A DNA stretch of 64,000 nucleotides. It comes from Planctomycetota bacterium (GTDB lineage Bacteria > Planctomycetota > Phycisphaerae > FEN-1346). The notes beneath the pieces were generated by a model. The model saw only the letters and a list, made by a program, of their open reading frames with translations. It ran no database searches and had not been told where the DNA came from. The stretch is taken from contig JAUVZF010000010.1 in NCBI GenBank assembly GCA_030602705.1, positions 1 through 64,000 on the forward strand, given 5' to 3'. Below, one piece after another: positions 10,715 through 20,239 of this stretch. Each line of letters begins with the position of its first letter. Positions within the stretch are counted from its first letter, which is position 1. A program made the translations under genes and the position numbers.

Positions 10715-11803
10715 ATGTTGACTCACCTTCACACAGCAGCCGGGTGGCTGGCGATGCAGCGACCGGGCGGGGGACCGGGCACGGATGAGTGGGGCCCCGG
10801 TACCATCGCCGTGGTCGTCGCGCTGATCATCGTCCTGCTGGTCATCAGCCTGTTCCTGCTTCAGTTCATCGGCCTGTGGATCCGGTCGATCGCGTCGAAG
10901 GCCGGCATCGGCCTGCTCGACCTGGTTGCGATGCGGCTGCGGAAGGTGGACGTCCGCGTCATCGTCGGGACGAAGATCATGGCGGTCCAGGCGGGCATCC
11001 CGGCGCAGACACGCGACCTCGAGAGCCACTACCTGGCGGGGGGCAACCCCGTCAAGGTCGTCCGGGCGCTGATTGCGGCCGACCGGGCCAACATCGAACT
11101 CGATTTCAAGACCGCCGCCGCCATCGACCTGGCCGGACGCGACGTCCAGGAAGCCGTCGCTACGAGCGTCTTGCCGAAGGTCATCGACGTGCCGACCGCC
11201 GAGTCCGGCAAGATGAGCATCGACGCCGTCGCCAAGGACGGCATCCAGGTCAAGGCGAAGGCCCGCGTCACCGTCCGGGCGAACCTGGAGCGGCTGGTCG
11301 GCGGGGCGACCGAAGAGACCATCATCGCCCGCGTCGGCGAGGGCATCGTCACGACCATCGGCTCGTCCCAAAGTTACAAGGATGTCCTGGAGAACCCGGA
11401 CGCCATCTCGAAGGGGGTCCTCGAGAAAGGGCTTGATTCGGGAACCGCCTTCGAGATTCTCTCGATCGACATCGCCGACGTGGACGTGGGCGACAACATC
11501 GGGGCGCGCCTCCAGGCCGACCAGGCCGAGGCGAACAAGCGCATGTTCCAGGCGGAGGCCGAGAAACGCCGCGCCGCCGCCGCCGCTCGCGAACAGGAAA
11601 TGATAGCCCTCGTCGCCGAGAACCGGGCCAAGGTCGTCCTGGCGGAGGCCGAGATCCCCAAGGCCATGGCCGAGGCGTTCCGAAGCGGCAACCTCGGCAT
11701 CATGGATTACTACCGCATGAAGAACATCCAGGCCGATACCTCGATGCGCGACTCCATCGGCCGAAGCGCCGAACCGCCCAAGCCGACCGAACCCGGCGCC
11801 TGA
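10715..11803 (+). CDS. floA: Flotillin-like protein FloA
   Basis: A 362-residue scaffold protein of functional membrane microdomains. One N-terminal membrane hairpin (about residues 28-57) is followed by an SPFH/band-7 domain and a long charged helical region with the alanine/glutamate-rich stretch [15 protein letters not shown]. The N terminus is about 25 residues longer than usual for FloA. AAGGAG precedes the ATG by seven bases. It is the third gene of an NfeD-NfeD-FloA unit. A GC-rich hairpin follows the stop. Confidence 0.92.
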   Translation: MLTHLHTAAGWLAMQRPGGGPGTDEWGPGTIAVVVALIIVLLVISLFLLQFIGLWIRSIASKAGIGLLDLVAMRLRKVDVRVIVGTKIMAVQAGIPAQTRDLESHYLAGGNPVKVVRALIAADRANIELDFKTAAAIDLAGRDVQEAVATSVLPKVIDVPTAESGKMSIDAVAKDGIQVKAKARVTVRANLERLVGGATEETIIARVGEGIVTTIGSSQSYKDVLENPDAISKGVLEKGLDSGTAFEILSIDIADVDVGDNIGARLQADQAEANKRMFQAEAEKRRAAAAAREQEMIALVAENRAKVVLAEAEIPKAMAEAFRSGNLGIMDYYRMKNIQADTSMRDSIGRSAEPPKPTEPGA

Positions 11804-11820
11804 GACGCAACAAAACCAGA

Positions 11821-11848
11821 CCGGGGCGGCCGCCCCTCGCCGCCCCGG
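11821..11848. other. GC-rich hairpin after floA
   Basis: CCGGGGCGGC (11821-11830) and GCCGCCCCGG (11839-11848) form a perfect 10-bp stem with an 8-base loop, 17 bp after the floA stop. No T-run follows, so it may be an RNA-stabilising or attenuating hairpin rather than a classical terminator. Confidence 0.5.
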
Positions 11849-11860
11849 ACGGAGCCAGCG

Positions 11861-12421
11861 ATGGAAGAATGGATCCCGTTCGTACTGTTCATTCTGCTCA
11901 TGCTCGGTGGAGCCCTGCTGAAGCGATACGTCGAGAAACAGCAGGCCGGGAAGAACGCCGCCGAGCACAGGACCCCGGCCCGTGGGCAAGAGCCCGTGCT
12001 GCCCGAGCGGAGCATCGCTGCGCCGCAGCCCGGTGCCGGGCGTCCTCCGACACCCGCGGCGCCCGGCCGCCAGGTGCCGACCGGCGCTGCCGTGGCGCAG
12101 CGGGCCATGCGGCAGAAAGTCCAACGTCGCGGCACGCCTGCCCGTGCGGCGCGCGGCCGGGCCCGGGCCGAGGAGAAACACGAACCGGCGCCGGTCGCGC
12201 AACTCGAGCAGCGGCACCTCGGGTTGCCCAAGGCCGGCGAGATCTCGGCCCTTCGCGGCCGCACGATGCGCCCCGCCACCGAACGGCCAGCGGGCGTGCC
12301 ATCGGTCGCCCCCCGGCCCGCGTCCAGATTTCTCGGCAACATGCTTCGCGGCAAGCACTTATCTCGCGCCATCGTCCTGTCGGAGATTCTCGGCCCGCCC
12401 AAAGGTCTGCGCGACCTGTAG
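11861..12421 (+). CDS. Single-pass membrane protein of unknown function
   Basis: A 186-residue protein with one N-terminal membrane segment (about residues 5-20), a long basic, proline/arginine/alanine-rich disordered middle and a compact C-terminal motif, LSRAIVLSEILGPPKGLR. That ending looks conserved, unlike the linker, and may be a docking peptide; this is an impression, not a database result. GGAG precedes the ATG. It sits 57 bp after floA on the same strand and could be part of the microdomain operon. No function is assigned. Confidence 0.65.
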   Translation: MEEWIPFVLFILLMLGGALLKRYVEKQQAGKNAAEHRTPARGQEPVLPERSIAAPQPGAGRPPTPAAPGRQVPTGAAVAQRAMRQKVQRRGTPARAARGRARAEEKHEPAPVAQLEQRHLGLPKAGEISALRGRTMRPATERPAGVPSVAPRPASRFLGNMLRGKHLSRAIVLSEILGPPKGLRDL

Positions 12422-12440
12422 GCGAGCAGCGCTTCCGTTC

Positions 12441-12570
12441 TAAGCCGCGCCCGGCAATCTGAGCCGCGCCCGCAACCTGAGCCGCGCCCGCAAGGAAGCG
12501 GCCGCTCCCTGGCAGTCGCGGCTCTGTTACGACACGCGGCTCTGTTACGACACGCGGCTCTGCTGCGACA
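12441..12570. repeat. Two complementary 18-bp tandem arrays
   Basis: The first array (12441-12495) has three units of TGAGCCGCGCCCGCAACC type, the first diverged and 19 bp long. The second array (12517-12570) has three units of CGCGGCTCTGTTACGACA type, two of them identical. GAGCCGCG in array one is the reverse complement of CGCGGCTC in array two, so transcripts could form stacked stems. The block occupies the gap before the GAF/SpoIIE gene. Confidence 0.8.
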
Positions 12571-12658
12571 CGCGGCGTTACCCCTGCGTGAACAATTCCC
12601 TTGAGAAACCGTCGGCGGCAGCCTTATCATCATCTCAAGACCTCCGGGTGACACACGG

Positions 12659-13927
12659 ATGAGCGACAACACCCAATCCGACGAATCGACCCTGCGCCGG
12701 CACCTCGAAGTCCTGCTTGGGGTCATGCGCCGGCTGGCCTCCGAGCCGCGTCTGGATCCGCTCCTCGGGTCCATCGCCGAAGAAACCTGCGAACTGCTGG
12801 GTGCCGAGCGGACCACGCTCTTCCTCTACGACGCGGGAACCGACGAACTCACCAGCCGCACCGTCACCGAGAGCGAGATCGAGGTCATTCGCTTCCCCGC
12901 CGACCGCGGCATCGCCGGGGCCGTCGCACGCAGCAAGCGGCCACTCATCATTCCCGATGCTTACGCCGACCCACGGTTCAACCCCGACGTGGACCGAAAG
13001 ACCGGTTGGCGGACCCGGGATATCCTGGCCGTCCCCATGACCAATCTCGAAGGCGAACTCGTCGGCGTGCTCGAGGCCCTCAATAAGCGTGCCGGCTCGT
13101 TCACCAAAGACGACACGGCCCTGCTGACGGCCCTGGCGGACCAGGCAGGCGTGGCGCTGGAGCGTGCGCGGCTGCTGGAAGAGTTTCTCGCCAAGCGCCG
13201 GCTCGAGGACGAGATGAAACTGGCGCGCGACATCCAGATCGGCCTCCTGCCGCAGGAAGCACCCGGCCTCGACGGGTTCGATCTGGCCGGCTGGAGCCGG
13301 CCCTCGGAATACGCCGGCGGCGATTTCTTCGACATCTTCACCTGGGGCGACGGACGTGTCGGGCTGATGCTGGGCGATGCCGTCGGGCACGGCGTGGGAC
13401 CGGCGCTGCTGGCCGCAGAGACACGGGCGCTCGTCCGGGCCCTGGCCCTTCGGGAAAGCCGGCCGGACGTCGTCCTGTGCGACACTAACCGGCTGCTGGC
13501 CGCCGACGTCGGCGAGGGCCGCTTCGTAACGCTCGCGCTGGCGGTCGCCGACGCCGCCGAGGGCACCGTCTCCTACGCCAGCGCCGGCCAGGGGCCGATA
13601 GTCCTGATGCGGGCCGACGGCCACCACGAACAGTTTAACGCCACGGGGCTTCCGCTCGGCATTTTGCCGGACGCACCCATCGAGGCCGGCGAGCCGATCA
13701 GGCTCGCGCCCGGCGACGCGTTCCTCCTGATTTCGGACGGCATCTTCGAGTGCGAGACGGCCGGCGGCGGAGACCTCGGCATGGACCGCGTACTCGCCAG
13801 CGTCCGCCGGCACCTGGGCGGGTCCGCCGAGTCGGTTATCCGGGCGCTCGAGGACCTGACCGAATCGGTCAGCCCGGACGGCCGGTTCCGCGACGACCGT
13901 ACCGTCGTCGTTACGAAGCGCGTCTGA
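12659..13927 (+). CDS. GAF-domain PP2C/SpoIIE-type serine phosphatase
   Basis: The 422-residue cytosolic protein has an N-terminal GAF sensor (about residues 25-180) and a C-terminal SpoIIE/RsbU phosphatase domain (about 200-420). The phosphatase motifs are visible: the metal-binding aspartate in YAGGDFFDIF, the second in MLGDAVGHGVG, and the late acidic motif ISDGIFE. Such proteins dephosphorylate anti-sigma-factor antagonists in partner-switching stress pathways. No anti-sigma kinase or STAS gene is adjacent, so the target cannot be named. The start is supported by homology beginning soon after; the ribosome site is weak. Confidence 0.9.
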   Translation: MSDNTQSDESTLRRHLEVLLGVMRRLASEPRLDPLLGSIAEETCELLGAERTTLFLYDAGTDELTSRTVTESEIEVIRFPADRGIAGAVARSKRPLIIPDAYADPRFNPDVDRKTGWRTRDILAVPMTNLEGELVGVLEALNKRAGSFTKDDTALLTALADQAGVALERARLLEEFLAKRRLEDEMKLARDIQIGLLPQEAPGLDGFDLAGWSRPSEYAGGDFFDIFTWGDGRVGLMLGDAVGHGVGPALLAAETRALVRALALRESRPDVVLCDTNRLLAADVGEGRFVTLALAVADAAEGTVSYASAGQGPIVLMRADGHHEQFNATGLPLGILPDAPIEAGEPIRLAPGDAFLLISDGIFECETAGGGDLGMDRVLASVRRHLGGSAESVIRALEDLTESVSPDGRFRDDRTVVVTKRV

Positions 13928-14024
13928 CGAGGTTGCCGGGAGCCTGGTGCGGCGGGTCGGTCGCCTCCTCGGGTCGCCTGGGCCGCCTGGCCCGCCGCGC
14001 AAGGCGTAAACGAAGACACCTGCC

Positions 14025-14765
14025 ATGGCCGAGCCTGTAAGCAGCGATCAATTCGACCGAGCGACCGATCCGGAGTACGCAGCCGTCTGTCCGATGGCCG
14101 TCCTCGCCGTGATCGTGGGCGTGTTGGGTGCGACGGCTTTTCTGGTGGCGCCGCTGGTCGCGGTGCCGGTCGTGGCGATCGTGCTGGGTCTGGCGGCCCA
14201 TCGGAAGATCCGCAAATCGCAGGGCGTCCTGGTCGGGCGGAAACTGGCCCTGGCGGGGATCGTGCTCGGAATCGCAACAGCGGCACTGGGCGGCGGGTAC
14301 CACCTCAGCATCTACCTGGGCGAACAACGGACGCTCGAGGACCTCAAGACGCAGGCTTCCGAGATGATCGACGACATCCTCGCCGGCCGGTATAAGAACG
14401 TGTTCGAGAAACTGCCGCATGATTCCGTTCAACGCAAGGTGGGGGTCGAGCGCTTCGGCAAAGCCATGTCCGATCTGTTCGAAGGCGGCGGCAATCTGGT
14501 CCAACGCAACCTGAGGTCGCTTCAGATCCTGCCTACCGAACGGGGCGGCCTCGTGGCGCCGGCCGAGATGTGCGTCAGGCTCGACCGCCGCACCCTCCAG
14601 ATCACCCTGTGGTTCCGCCAGGAGGAGGACGGACGGTGGCAGTTCGCGGGCGTAGGCGGCCATGAGACTTTCGAGAGCATCGCGAAGCATGCCGGCCAGG
14701 ACGGCCCGGCCCCCCTCCCTGCGCCCTATCAGCGTGGCCACGGGCACGGCCACCACCACCACTGA
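14025..14765 (+). CDS. DUF4190-type membrane protein with histidine-rich tail
   Basis: A 246-residue protein with two tightly packed hydrophobic segments near the N terminus (about residues 22-58) separated from a third (about 66-90) by a basic AHRKIRKSQG loop, the DUF4190 layout. The remainder is a soluble domain (about 95-225). The last residues are GHGHGHHHH, which could bind divalent metal. Function is unknown. It follows the phosphatase gene by about 100 bp and converges on murA. Confidence 0.7.
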   Translation: MAEPVSSDQFDRATDPEYAAVCPMAVLAVIVGVLGATAFLVAPLVAVPVVAIVLGLAAHRKIRKSQGVLVGRKLALAGIVLGIATAALGGGYHLSIYLGEQRTLEDLKTQASEMIDDILAGRYKNVFEKLPHDSVQRKVGVERFGKAMSDLFEGGGNLVQRNLRSLQILPTERGGLVAPAEMCVRLDRRTLQITLWFRQEEDGRWQFAGVGGHETFESIAKHAGQDGPAPLPAPYQRGHGHGHHHH

Positions 14766-14801
14766 GGGAACCGCCATCCCGGCGCGTCGGCCCAGGCCCC
14801 C

Positions 14802-16070
14802 CTACTGCTTGACGCGCCGAATCGCCGCGCCTAGCCGGCGGAGTTTGCGCTCCAGGCGCTGGTAGCCGCGGTCCAGATGATACACCCGCGAGATGGTCGT
14901 CTTGCCCCCGGCCACAAGGCCTGCGATGACCAGAGCGGCCGAGGCCCGCAGATCGCTGGCCATCACCTCTGCGCCCGACAGGGTCCGCGTCCCGTGAACG
15001 ACCACCGCGTTGCCCTCCTTGCGGATCTCGGCGCCCATGCGGCCGAGTTCGGCCACGTGCATGAACCGGTCGGGGAAAATCTTCTCGGTAACGACGCTGA
15101 TGCCGTCGGCCACCGTCAGCAGCGCCATCATCTGGGCCTGAAGGTCCGTCGGAAAACCGGGGAACGGCAGTGTCGTCACGTCAACGCTCTTCGGGCGGCG
15201 GCTCGCGCGGACGCGGATCGTGTCGTCGAAATGCTGGACCTCGATGCCGATCTCACGCAGCACGCTCACCAGCGCGAACAGGTCGTCCCACCGCGCGCCC
15301 TCGACCGTCACGTCGCCGTGCGTTGCGGCTCCGGCCAGCAGGAGCGTCCCGGCCTCGATCCGGTCGGGGATGACCGTGTGCTCGCAGCCCGTCAGGTGGT
15401 CTACGCCCTCGACGACGAGGCGCGGCGACCCGACCCCGTAAATCTGGGCCCCCATCTTCACAAGCACGCGTGCCAGGTCCCGGACCTCCGGCTCGCACGC
15501 CGCGCAGTCGATGACGGTCGTGCCCTTGGCAAGAACCGCGGCCATCAGGATGTTCTCGGTCCCCGTGACGCTGGACCCGAACGGCCCGCCGAGGTACATC
15601 TCGGCCCCGTGCAGCCGCCGGCATCCTCCGACGATGTACCCGTGCCGGATGCGGATTCGCGCGCCGAGCGCCGCCAGGCCCTTCAGGTGCAGGTCCACCG
15701 GCCGGTCGCCGATGGCACAGCCGCCCGGCAGGCTGACCTCCGCTTTGCCGCGCCTCGCCACGAGAGGCCCGAGGACGCAGATGCCGGCACGCATCGTCCT
15801 CATGATCTTGTACGGTGCGCGGTTGCGGGTGGTGCGGCGAGGGCTCCGCAGGATCATGTCGCCGTCCGGTTCCCGCTCGACGCGGACGCCGAGCGTCTTC
15901 AGGAGACGTGTCATCGTCCGGATGTCGGCCAGGTCGGGCACGTCTTTCAGGCGCATGGGCCCCTCGGCCAGGATCGAAGCAGCCATGATTGGCAGGGCGG
16001 CGTTCTTGGCGCCGCCGGCGCGAACGCGGCCTTTCAGGCGGCGTCCGCCTGTGACGACCATTGCATCCAT
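14802..16070 (-). CDS. murA: UDP-N-acetylglucosamine 1-carboxyvinyltransferase
   Basis: MurA transfers enolpyruvate from PEP to UDP-GlcNAc, the first committed step of peptidoglycan synthesis. The 422-residue protein has the N-terminal substrate motif GGAKNAALP and the flexible-loop motif [14 protein letters not shown], whose cysteine (C118) is the residue alkylated by fosfomycin, so a fosfomycin-sensitive type is predicted. The ATG at 16070 is preceded by GAGAGG. The leader contains a 58-bp tandem duplication. prmC lies upstream on the same strand, an arrangement seen in other bacteria. Confidence 0.96.
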   Translation of the reverse strand: MDAMVVTGGRRLKGRVRAGGAKNAALPIMAASILAEGPMRLKDVPDLADIRTMTRLLKTLGVRVEREPDGDMILRSPRRTTRNRAPYKIMRTMRAGICVLGPLVARRGKAEVSLPGGCAIGDRPVDLHLKGLAALGARIRIRHGYIVGGCRRLHGAEMYLGGPFGSSVTGTENILMAAVLAKGTTVIDCAACEPEVRDLARVLVKMGAQIYGVGSPRLVVEGVDHLTGCEHTVIPDRIEAGTLLLAGAATHGDVTVEGARWDDLFALVSVLREIGIEVQHFDDTIRVRASRRPKSVDVTTLPFPGFPTDLQAQMMALLTVADGISVVTEKIFPDRFMHVAELGRMGAEIRKEGNAVVVHGTRTLSGAEVMASDLRASAALVIAGLVAGGKTTISRVYHLDRGYQRLERKLRRLGAAIRRVKQ

Positions 16071-16072
16071 GA

Positions 16073-16186
16073 GCCTCTCGCTCCTCTGGGTCTTCAAACA
16101 GCGCGCGCCCGTACGGGCGGCTAACCTTGGGCCTCTCGCTCCTCTGGGTCTTCAAACAGCGCGCGCCCGTACGGGCGGCTAACCTT
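16073..16186. repeat. 58-bp tandem duplication in the murA leader
   Basis: Two nearly identical copies (16073-16130 and 16131-16186) start with GCCTCTCGCTCCTCTGGG and contain the palindrome-like CGCGCCCGTACGGGCGGCTA. They fill most of the prmC-murA gap, and the copy next to murA supplies its ribosome-binding site. The near-identity indicates a recent duplication. Confidence 0.9.
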
Positions 16187-16227
16187 TGCGATGTCGCAGC
16201 GTGTGCCCCGGTGGCGCACGCCCTGTT

Positions 16228-17157
16228 TTAACGTTCCGGCTCGCGTTGTGCTACAAGGATTCGGTCCAGGCCGGCGTAATCTCTGAGGATCCGGACGTCG
16301 AGGAGGCCGCGGACGGTTGAAGCCGCCTCGGCCGCCCTGGCGCCCTGGCCGGCGCCGATTTCCACGAGCAACGTCGCTGTGGGCTTCAGATAGGCCCGCG
16401 CGCCCTTGAGGATGCGTTCGATGACTTCGGTTCCGTCGGGCCCGGCCACGAGCGCGTCGTGTGGTTCGTGTTCGCGTATTTCGCGCGGGAGGCCGTTCCA
16501 TTCGGCCTCCGTGACGTACGGTGGGTTGGCGACGAGAAAATCTGCGGGCTCCGCGTCGGCGGCATCGAGGGCGTCGTACAGGTCGCCCTCCAGAAACGTG
16601 ACTCGGGTCCCGACGCCGTGGGCCTGGGCGTTGATGCGGGCGACCTCAAGCACCGCCGGCGAGATGTCGGTCGCCGTGACGCGGCAATCCGGCAGGCGGA
16701 CCGCCAGACTCACCGCCACGCATCCGCAGCCGGTGCACAGGTCGATGGCCGTGAGGGGGCCGGACGATTCCATCTCGCCCCCCTCAAGGAGCGGGGCCGG
16801 GGTGGCGCCGTTGCGACGAAGGACCTCCTCGACAAGCATCTCCGTCTCGGGCCGCGGGATGAGGCAATCGGGCGTGACCTTGAAGGCGAGCGAGAGAAAC
16901 TCGCACGTGCCGACGAGGTAGCGGGTCGGCTCGCCGCCGGCGCGGCGGCGGACGAGTTCGCGGAAGGCGCTCCGCTCATCCTCGGCGACCGGGTCCTCGT
17001 ACCGCAGGTACAGGTCGATGCGTTCCGCGCCCAGGACGTGGGCCAGAAGGATCTCGGCCTCCAGGCGCGGCTGGGCGACACCCCCGCGCTCAAAGAAGAC
17101 GCGCGTCCATTCGATGAGGCGGCCGATAGTCCACTCGTCGGATGATACGTCGGGCAT
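16228..17157 (-). CDS. prmC: Peptide chain release factor N5-glutamine methyltransferase
   Basis: PrmC methylates the glutamine of the GGQ motif in release factors RF1 and RF2, using S-adenosylmethionine. The 309-residue protein has an N-terminal helical release-factor-binding domain (about 1-100), a Rossmann methyltransferase core with DLCTGCGCVAVSLA as SAM site, and the diagnostic NPPYVTEAEW, where NPPY contacts the substrate amide. prfA often precedes prmC but is not visible here. Downstream lies murA. Confidence 0.94.
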   Translation of the reverse strand: MPDVSSDEWTIGRLIEWTRVFFERGGVAQPRLEAEILLAHVLGAERIDLYLRYEDPVAEDERSAFRELVRRRAGGEPTRYLVGTCEFLSLAFKVTPDCLIPRPETEMLVEEVLRRNGATPAPLLEGGEMESSGPLTAIDLCTGCGCVAVSLAVRLPDCRVTATDISPAVLEVARINAQAHGVGTRVTFLEGDLYDALDAADAEPADFLVANPPYVTEAEWNGLPREIREHEPHDALVAGPDGTEVIERILKGARAYLKPTATLLVEIGAGQGARAAEAASTVRGLLDVRILRDYAGLDRILVAQREPER

Positions 17158-17311
17158 GACAGATCCGTTCGGGCGCCGGGCAACGCCCGTCGTGGCAAGG
17201 AACAGGTAGCCCTTTTACCGCCACGGCGGGTGCGTGGCAAGTCTAAAGCGAGGCGCGCCCTGTTCCAAGAGGCATCCGGCGGTCAGGGCCTGGGCTCAAG
17301 CCCCGCACTTC

Positions 17312-17339
17312 GCGCGGCGGGTCTCCGGACCCGCCGCGC
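17312..17339. repeat. GCGCGGCGGGTC hairpin
   Basis: GCGCGGCGGGTC and its inverse GACCCGCCGCGC form a 12-bp stem with a four-base loop. A half-related GGGAGACCCACCGCGCG lies about 80 bp further on (near 17411-17428). The same family occurs at 61980-62063 and 62723-62750. Apart from these repeats I see nothing in the 337-bp gap 17158-17494, which separates the divergent prmC and DUF5989 genes. Confidence 0.75.
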
Positions 17340-17494
17340 TATGGCCGCTCCAGCGCGGGAGAACCCGGTCCTCTGCGCGGCGTAGTCCCGGTCTGTGTCG
17401 GGACGAAGGCGGGAGACCCACCGCGCGAAATGGCGAAGTGGCGTTGTAGGATTAAGGCTGTCCTGGCGAACCTTCACCGTGAGGGTTCAGAGGC

Positions 17495-17698
17495 ATGTCT
17501 GAACCGCCGAACGAGACGGACGAGTTCCGCCTGGAATCCGCGCGCCGCCGCCCGAGCCTCCTGCGCGAGTTCTGGGACTTTTTGAAGCACAACAAGAAGT
17601 GGTGGCTGCTTCCGATCCTCATCTCGCTGCTGATTCTCGGCCTTCTGGCCATTCTGGGCGGCACGAGCCTGGCGCCGTTCATCTACACGGTCTTCTGA
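17495..17698 (+). CDS. DUF5989 family small membrane protein
   Basis: A 67-residue protein with a charged N terminus, a LLREFWDFLKHNKKWWLLP motif and one membrane segment ending in a short tail. This matches the small DUF5989 proteins that often sit near carbamoyltransferase and SxtJ-like genes, none of which are present here. A GAGG lies just upstream of the ATG. Function is unknown. Confidence 0.75.
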   Translation: MSEPPNETDEFRLESARRRPSLLREFWDFLKHNKKWWLLPILISLLILGLLAILGGTSLAPFIYTVF

Positions 17699-17885
17699 TC
17701 GGGAGGCCGGTCGCGCCGTAACCGGCGCCGTGCCAGGGGGTTCAAGGTACGAGGTCCCAGGGGTGTTCCCGTCGCCGCGCCCACGTGGTGCCTGAGTTGA
17801 TTGGCCGACGAGCCGCTTCCGGACGGCTTCGACACGACGCCGGTCGCGTGCCGGTTTCGCCGTCACACGCAGAGGATGTGTTTCC

Positions 17886-20219
17886 ATGGCGAAGCGGATA
17901 GGCCTGCTGTGTCTGGCCCTCTTGCTGGCGACCGCCGCGGGGTGCGACAGGAAGGTCGAGCCGCCGCCCGAGCCCGACGCCGCCGAATCCGAACCCGCCC
18001 CACGCGCCTCCCCAGCGACCGGCGCTGCGAAAAGGACCGAGAGGCTCTTGAAGGCCATCCGCGCGGGTGACGCAGACGACGTGAAGCAAGCCATCCGCAA
18101 CGGGGCCGATCCGAAGGCCCCGGGGGCCTACGGCCGCACGCCGCTCCACGTGGCCGCCGGCGAAGGCAACTTGCCCCTTGTCAAACTCCTGATCGCCAAG
18201 AAGGCCAACGTCCTATCTGCCGACAAGGGGGGCAACACGGCGCTCCACCTTGCCGCCGCCAAGGGCCACAACGCCGTCGTCGAGTACCTCCTGGCTCGCC
18301 GCGCCGACATCAACGCCCGCGACAAGGTCGGCCGAACCCCGCTCCACGTGGCCATAAGCGCCGGACAGGGTAGCGTTGCCGCGCTGCTTATCGAGAGCGG
18401 CGCCGATGCCAGGGCGAAAGATGCCGAGGGGCTCACGCCGCTTCACCTTGCGGCCAAGAGGGGCGACCGGGCTGCCGTCGCACGCCTCATCGAAAAGGGC
18501 GCCGCGGTCAACGCCATCGCCCGGAACGGCTGGACGCCCCTTCACTGCGCGGCCGGCGAAAACCGGACAGACGTGGTGAAACTGCTCCTGGACAAGGGCG
18601 CCCGCAAAGATGTCAAGGATAAGGATGATCGGACGCCCGTCCGCGTGGCGCTCGACGCGGGTCACGCCGACCTGATGGACCTCCTGGCCGACGAGCGGTT
18701 CAAGGTCGATGGAAGGGACTCCGGCGGCGTGACACCCCTGAGCCGGGCCATTGAGTCGAACCAGGCCGACGTCGTCAAACACCTGCTCGAGCAGGGCGCC
18801 AACCCCAACCTTTATCACGGCCGCGGTTTCTCGCCGCTCGGCCAGGCCATCATGAGGGGTAGCGGCACGATCGTGAGACTCCTGATCGAACACGGCGCCG
18901 ACGTCAACGGCAAGGGTCGCGCCCGCCGCGCCATCCCGCCGTTGTGTCTGGCGGCAAGGGAACGGTCGGATCTGGTCAAGTTGCTCCTGGTGAAGGGCGC
19001 CGACGTCAACGTCCGCGACTCAAGCGGCGTCACGCCGTTGCACGTGGCGGCCGAGTTCAGCCACGGCGTCGCGGAATTGCTCATCGAGGAGGGCGCCGAC
19101 GTCAAGGCTCGCGATGAAGACGGCCGCACCCCCCTTCACGTTGCGGCCGGTGCGCGGCGAAGCGACACCGCGTGGCTCCTGATCCAGAAGGGCGCCGACG
19201 TCAAGGCCAAGGACGCCGGCGGCGCCACGCCCCTGTTCGACGCCGCTCGGTCCGGCCGCCGGGACATCGCCGAGAAACTCATCCAGCGCGGGGCCGACGT
19301 CAACGCGGTCAGTTACCCCGTCAAGCGGAGCCGCACGGGCCGCCATGCCCCTGGCGGCAGGCCCAGCAGCACCCCGCTGCACGAGGCCGTGTATGTCGGC
19401 AGCCGACAACTGGTGGAATTGCTCATCCATCACGGCGCCGATGTGAACCGTGCTGTGGAATGCGGGACGCCCCTCCACCTGGCCGCCCGATGGGGACATG
19501 CGAGCGTGGCCGAACTGCTGCTCGCCAAAGGCGCCAACCCCAACGCCGAAGCCAAGACGGGAACGCCTGTCCACGAGGCCGTTAACTGGAACCACCGCGA
19601 CGTCCTGGCCCTGCTCCTGGCCAAGGGAGGCGACGCCAAACGCAAAGGACCACGCGGATTCCCGCCCGTCTGCCTGGCCGCAGAGAACAGCCGCGACATG
19701 GTTCGCATGCTCCTCGACAAGGGCGCCGACGTAAACGCCAAGTTTTGGCGCGGCACGCCGCTCATCATCGCGGCCGAGGCCGGGCGGGCGGACGTGGTCG
19801 AACTGCTCCTCGCGCGAGGCGCCGACCTGAAGCCCAGAGCCGGCACCGAGCAGGCCATCCACAAGGCCGCCAAACGCGGATACCAGGACGTCGTCCGCAG
19901 GCTGCTCGAAACGGGCGCCGACGTGGGCGCCCAGGCCCCCGAGGGAACGCCCCTGCACATGGCTGCACGCAACGGGCACCGCAAGGTGGTCGAACTCCTC
20001 CTCGCCCGAGGCGCCGACCCCAACGCCGCCGGCCTCCGCGGTACCCCCCTGCACGAGGCGGCGCGGGGGGGCGACGCCGACATCGTCGGGCGCCTCCTTA
20101 ACAAGGGCGCCGACGCCGACGCCGCGTCCCCGAACGTCGGCACGCCCCTTCAGGTCGCCGAGAGGGTCGGCCACAAGAAGGTGATCGAAATCCTCCGCAA
20201 ACGCGCCCGCAAGCAGTAA
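17886..20219 (+). CDS. Ankyrin-repeat lipoprotein
   Basis: The 777-residue protein starts with a lipoprotein signal ending in the lipobox TAAGC (cysteine 20), then a short proline/glutamate-rich linker, then about 22 consecutive ankyrin repeats up to the C terminus. Typical repeat starts are GRTPLHVAAGEG, GNTALHLAAAKG and RGTPLHEAARGG. No catalytic domain is present, so it is probably a periplasmic or outer-surface binding scaffold. Some repeats (the tenth and seventeenth) lack the TPLH core. The gene is flanked by DUF5989 and the convergent acyltransferase gene. Confidence 0.92.
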   Translation: MAKRIGLLCLALLLATAAGCDRKVEPPPEPDAAESEPAPRASPATGAAKRTERLLKAIRAGDADDVKQAIRNGADPKAPGAYGRTPLHVAAGEGNLPLVKLLIAKKANVLSADKGGNTALHLAAAKGHNAVVEYLLARRADINARDKVGRTPLHVAISAGQGSVAALLIESGADARAKDAEGLTPLHLAAKRGDRAAVARLIEKGAAVNAIARNGWTPLHCAAGENRTDVVKLLLDKGARKDVKDKDDRTPVRVALDAGHADLMDLLADERFKVDGRDSGGVTPLSRAIESNQADVVKHLLEQGANPNLYHGRGFSPLGQAIMRGSGTIVRLLIEHGADVNGKGRARRAIPPLCLAARERSDLVKLLLVKGADVNVRDSSGVTPLHVAAEFSHGVAELLIEEGADVKARDEDGRTPLHVAAGARRSDTAWLLIQKGADVKAKDAGGATPLFDAARSGRRDIAEKLIQRGADVNAVSYPVKRSRTGRHAPGGRPSSTPLHEAVYVGSRQLVELLIHHGADVNRAVECGTPLHLAARWGHASVAELLLAKGANPNAEAKTGTPVHEAVNWNHRDVLALLLAKGGDAKRKGPRGFPPVCLAAENSRDMVRMLLDKGADVNAKFWRGTPLIIAAEAGRADVVELLLARGADLKPRAGTEQAIHKAAKRGYQDVVRRLLETGADVGAQAPEGTPLHMAARNGHRKVVELLLARGADPNAAGLRGTPLHEAARGGDADIVGRLLNKGADADAASPNVGTPLQVAERVGHKKVIEILRKRARKQ

Positions 20220-20239
20220 CCCGCCGCCGCGCCGACGGC

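Noticed and set aside
12441-12570. CRISPR array
   Set aside because: The 18-bp units are contiguous with no unique spacers and no cas genes are in the window.
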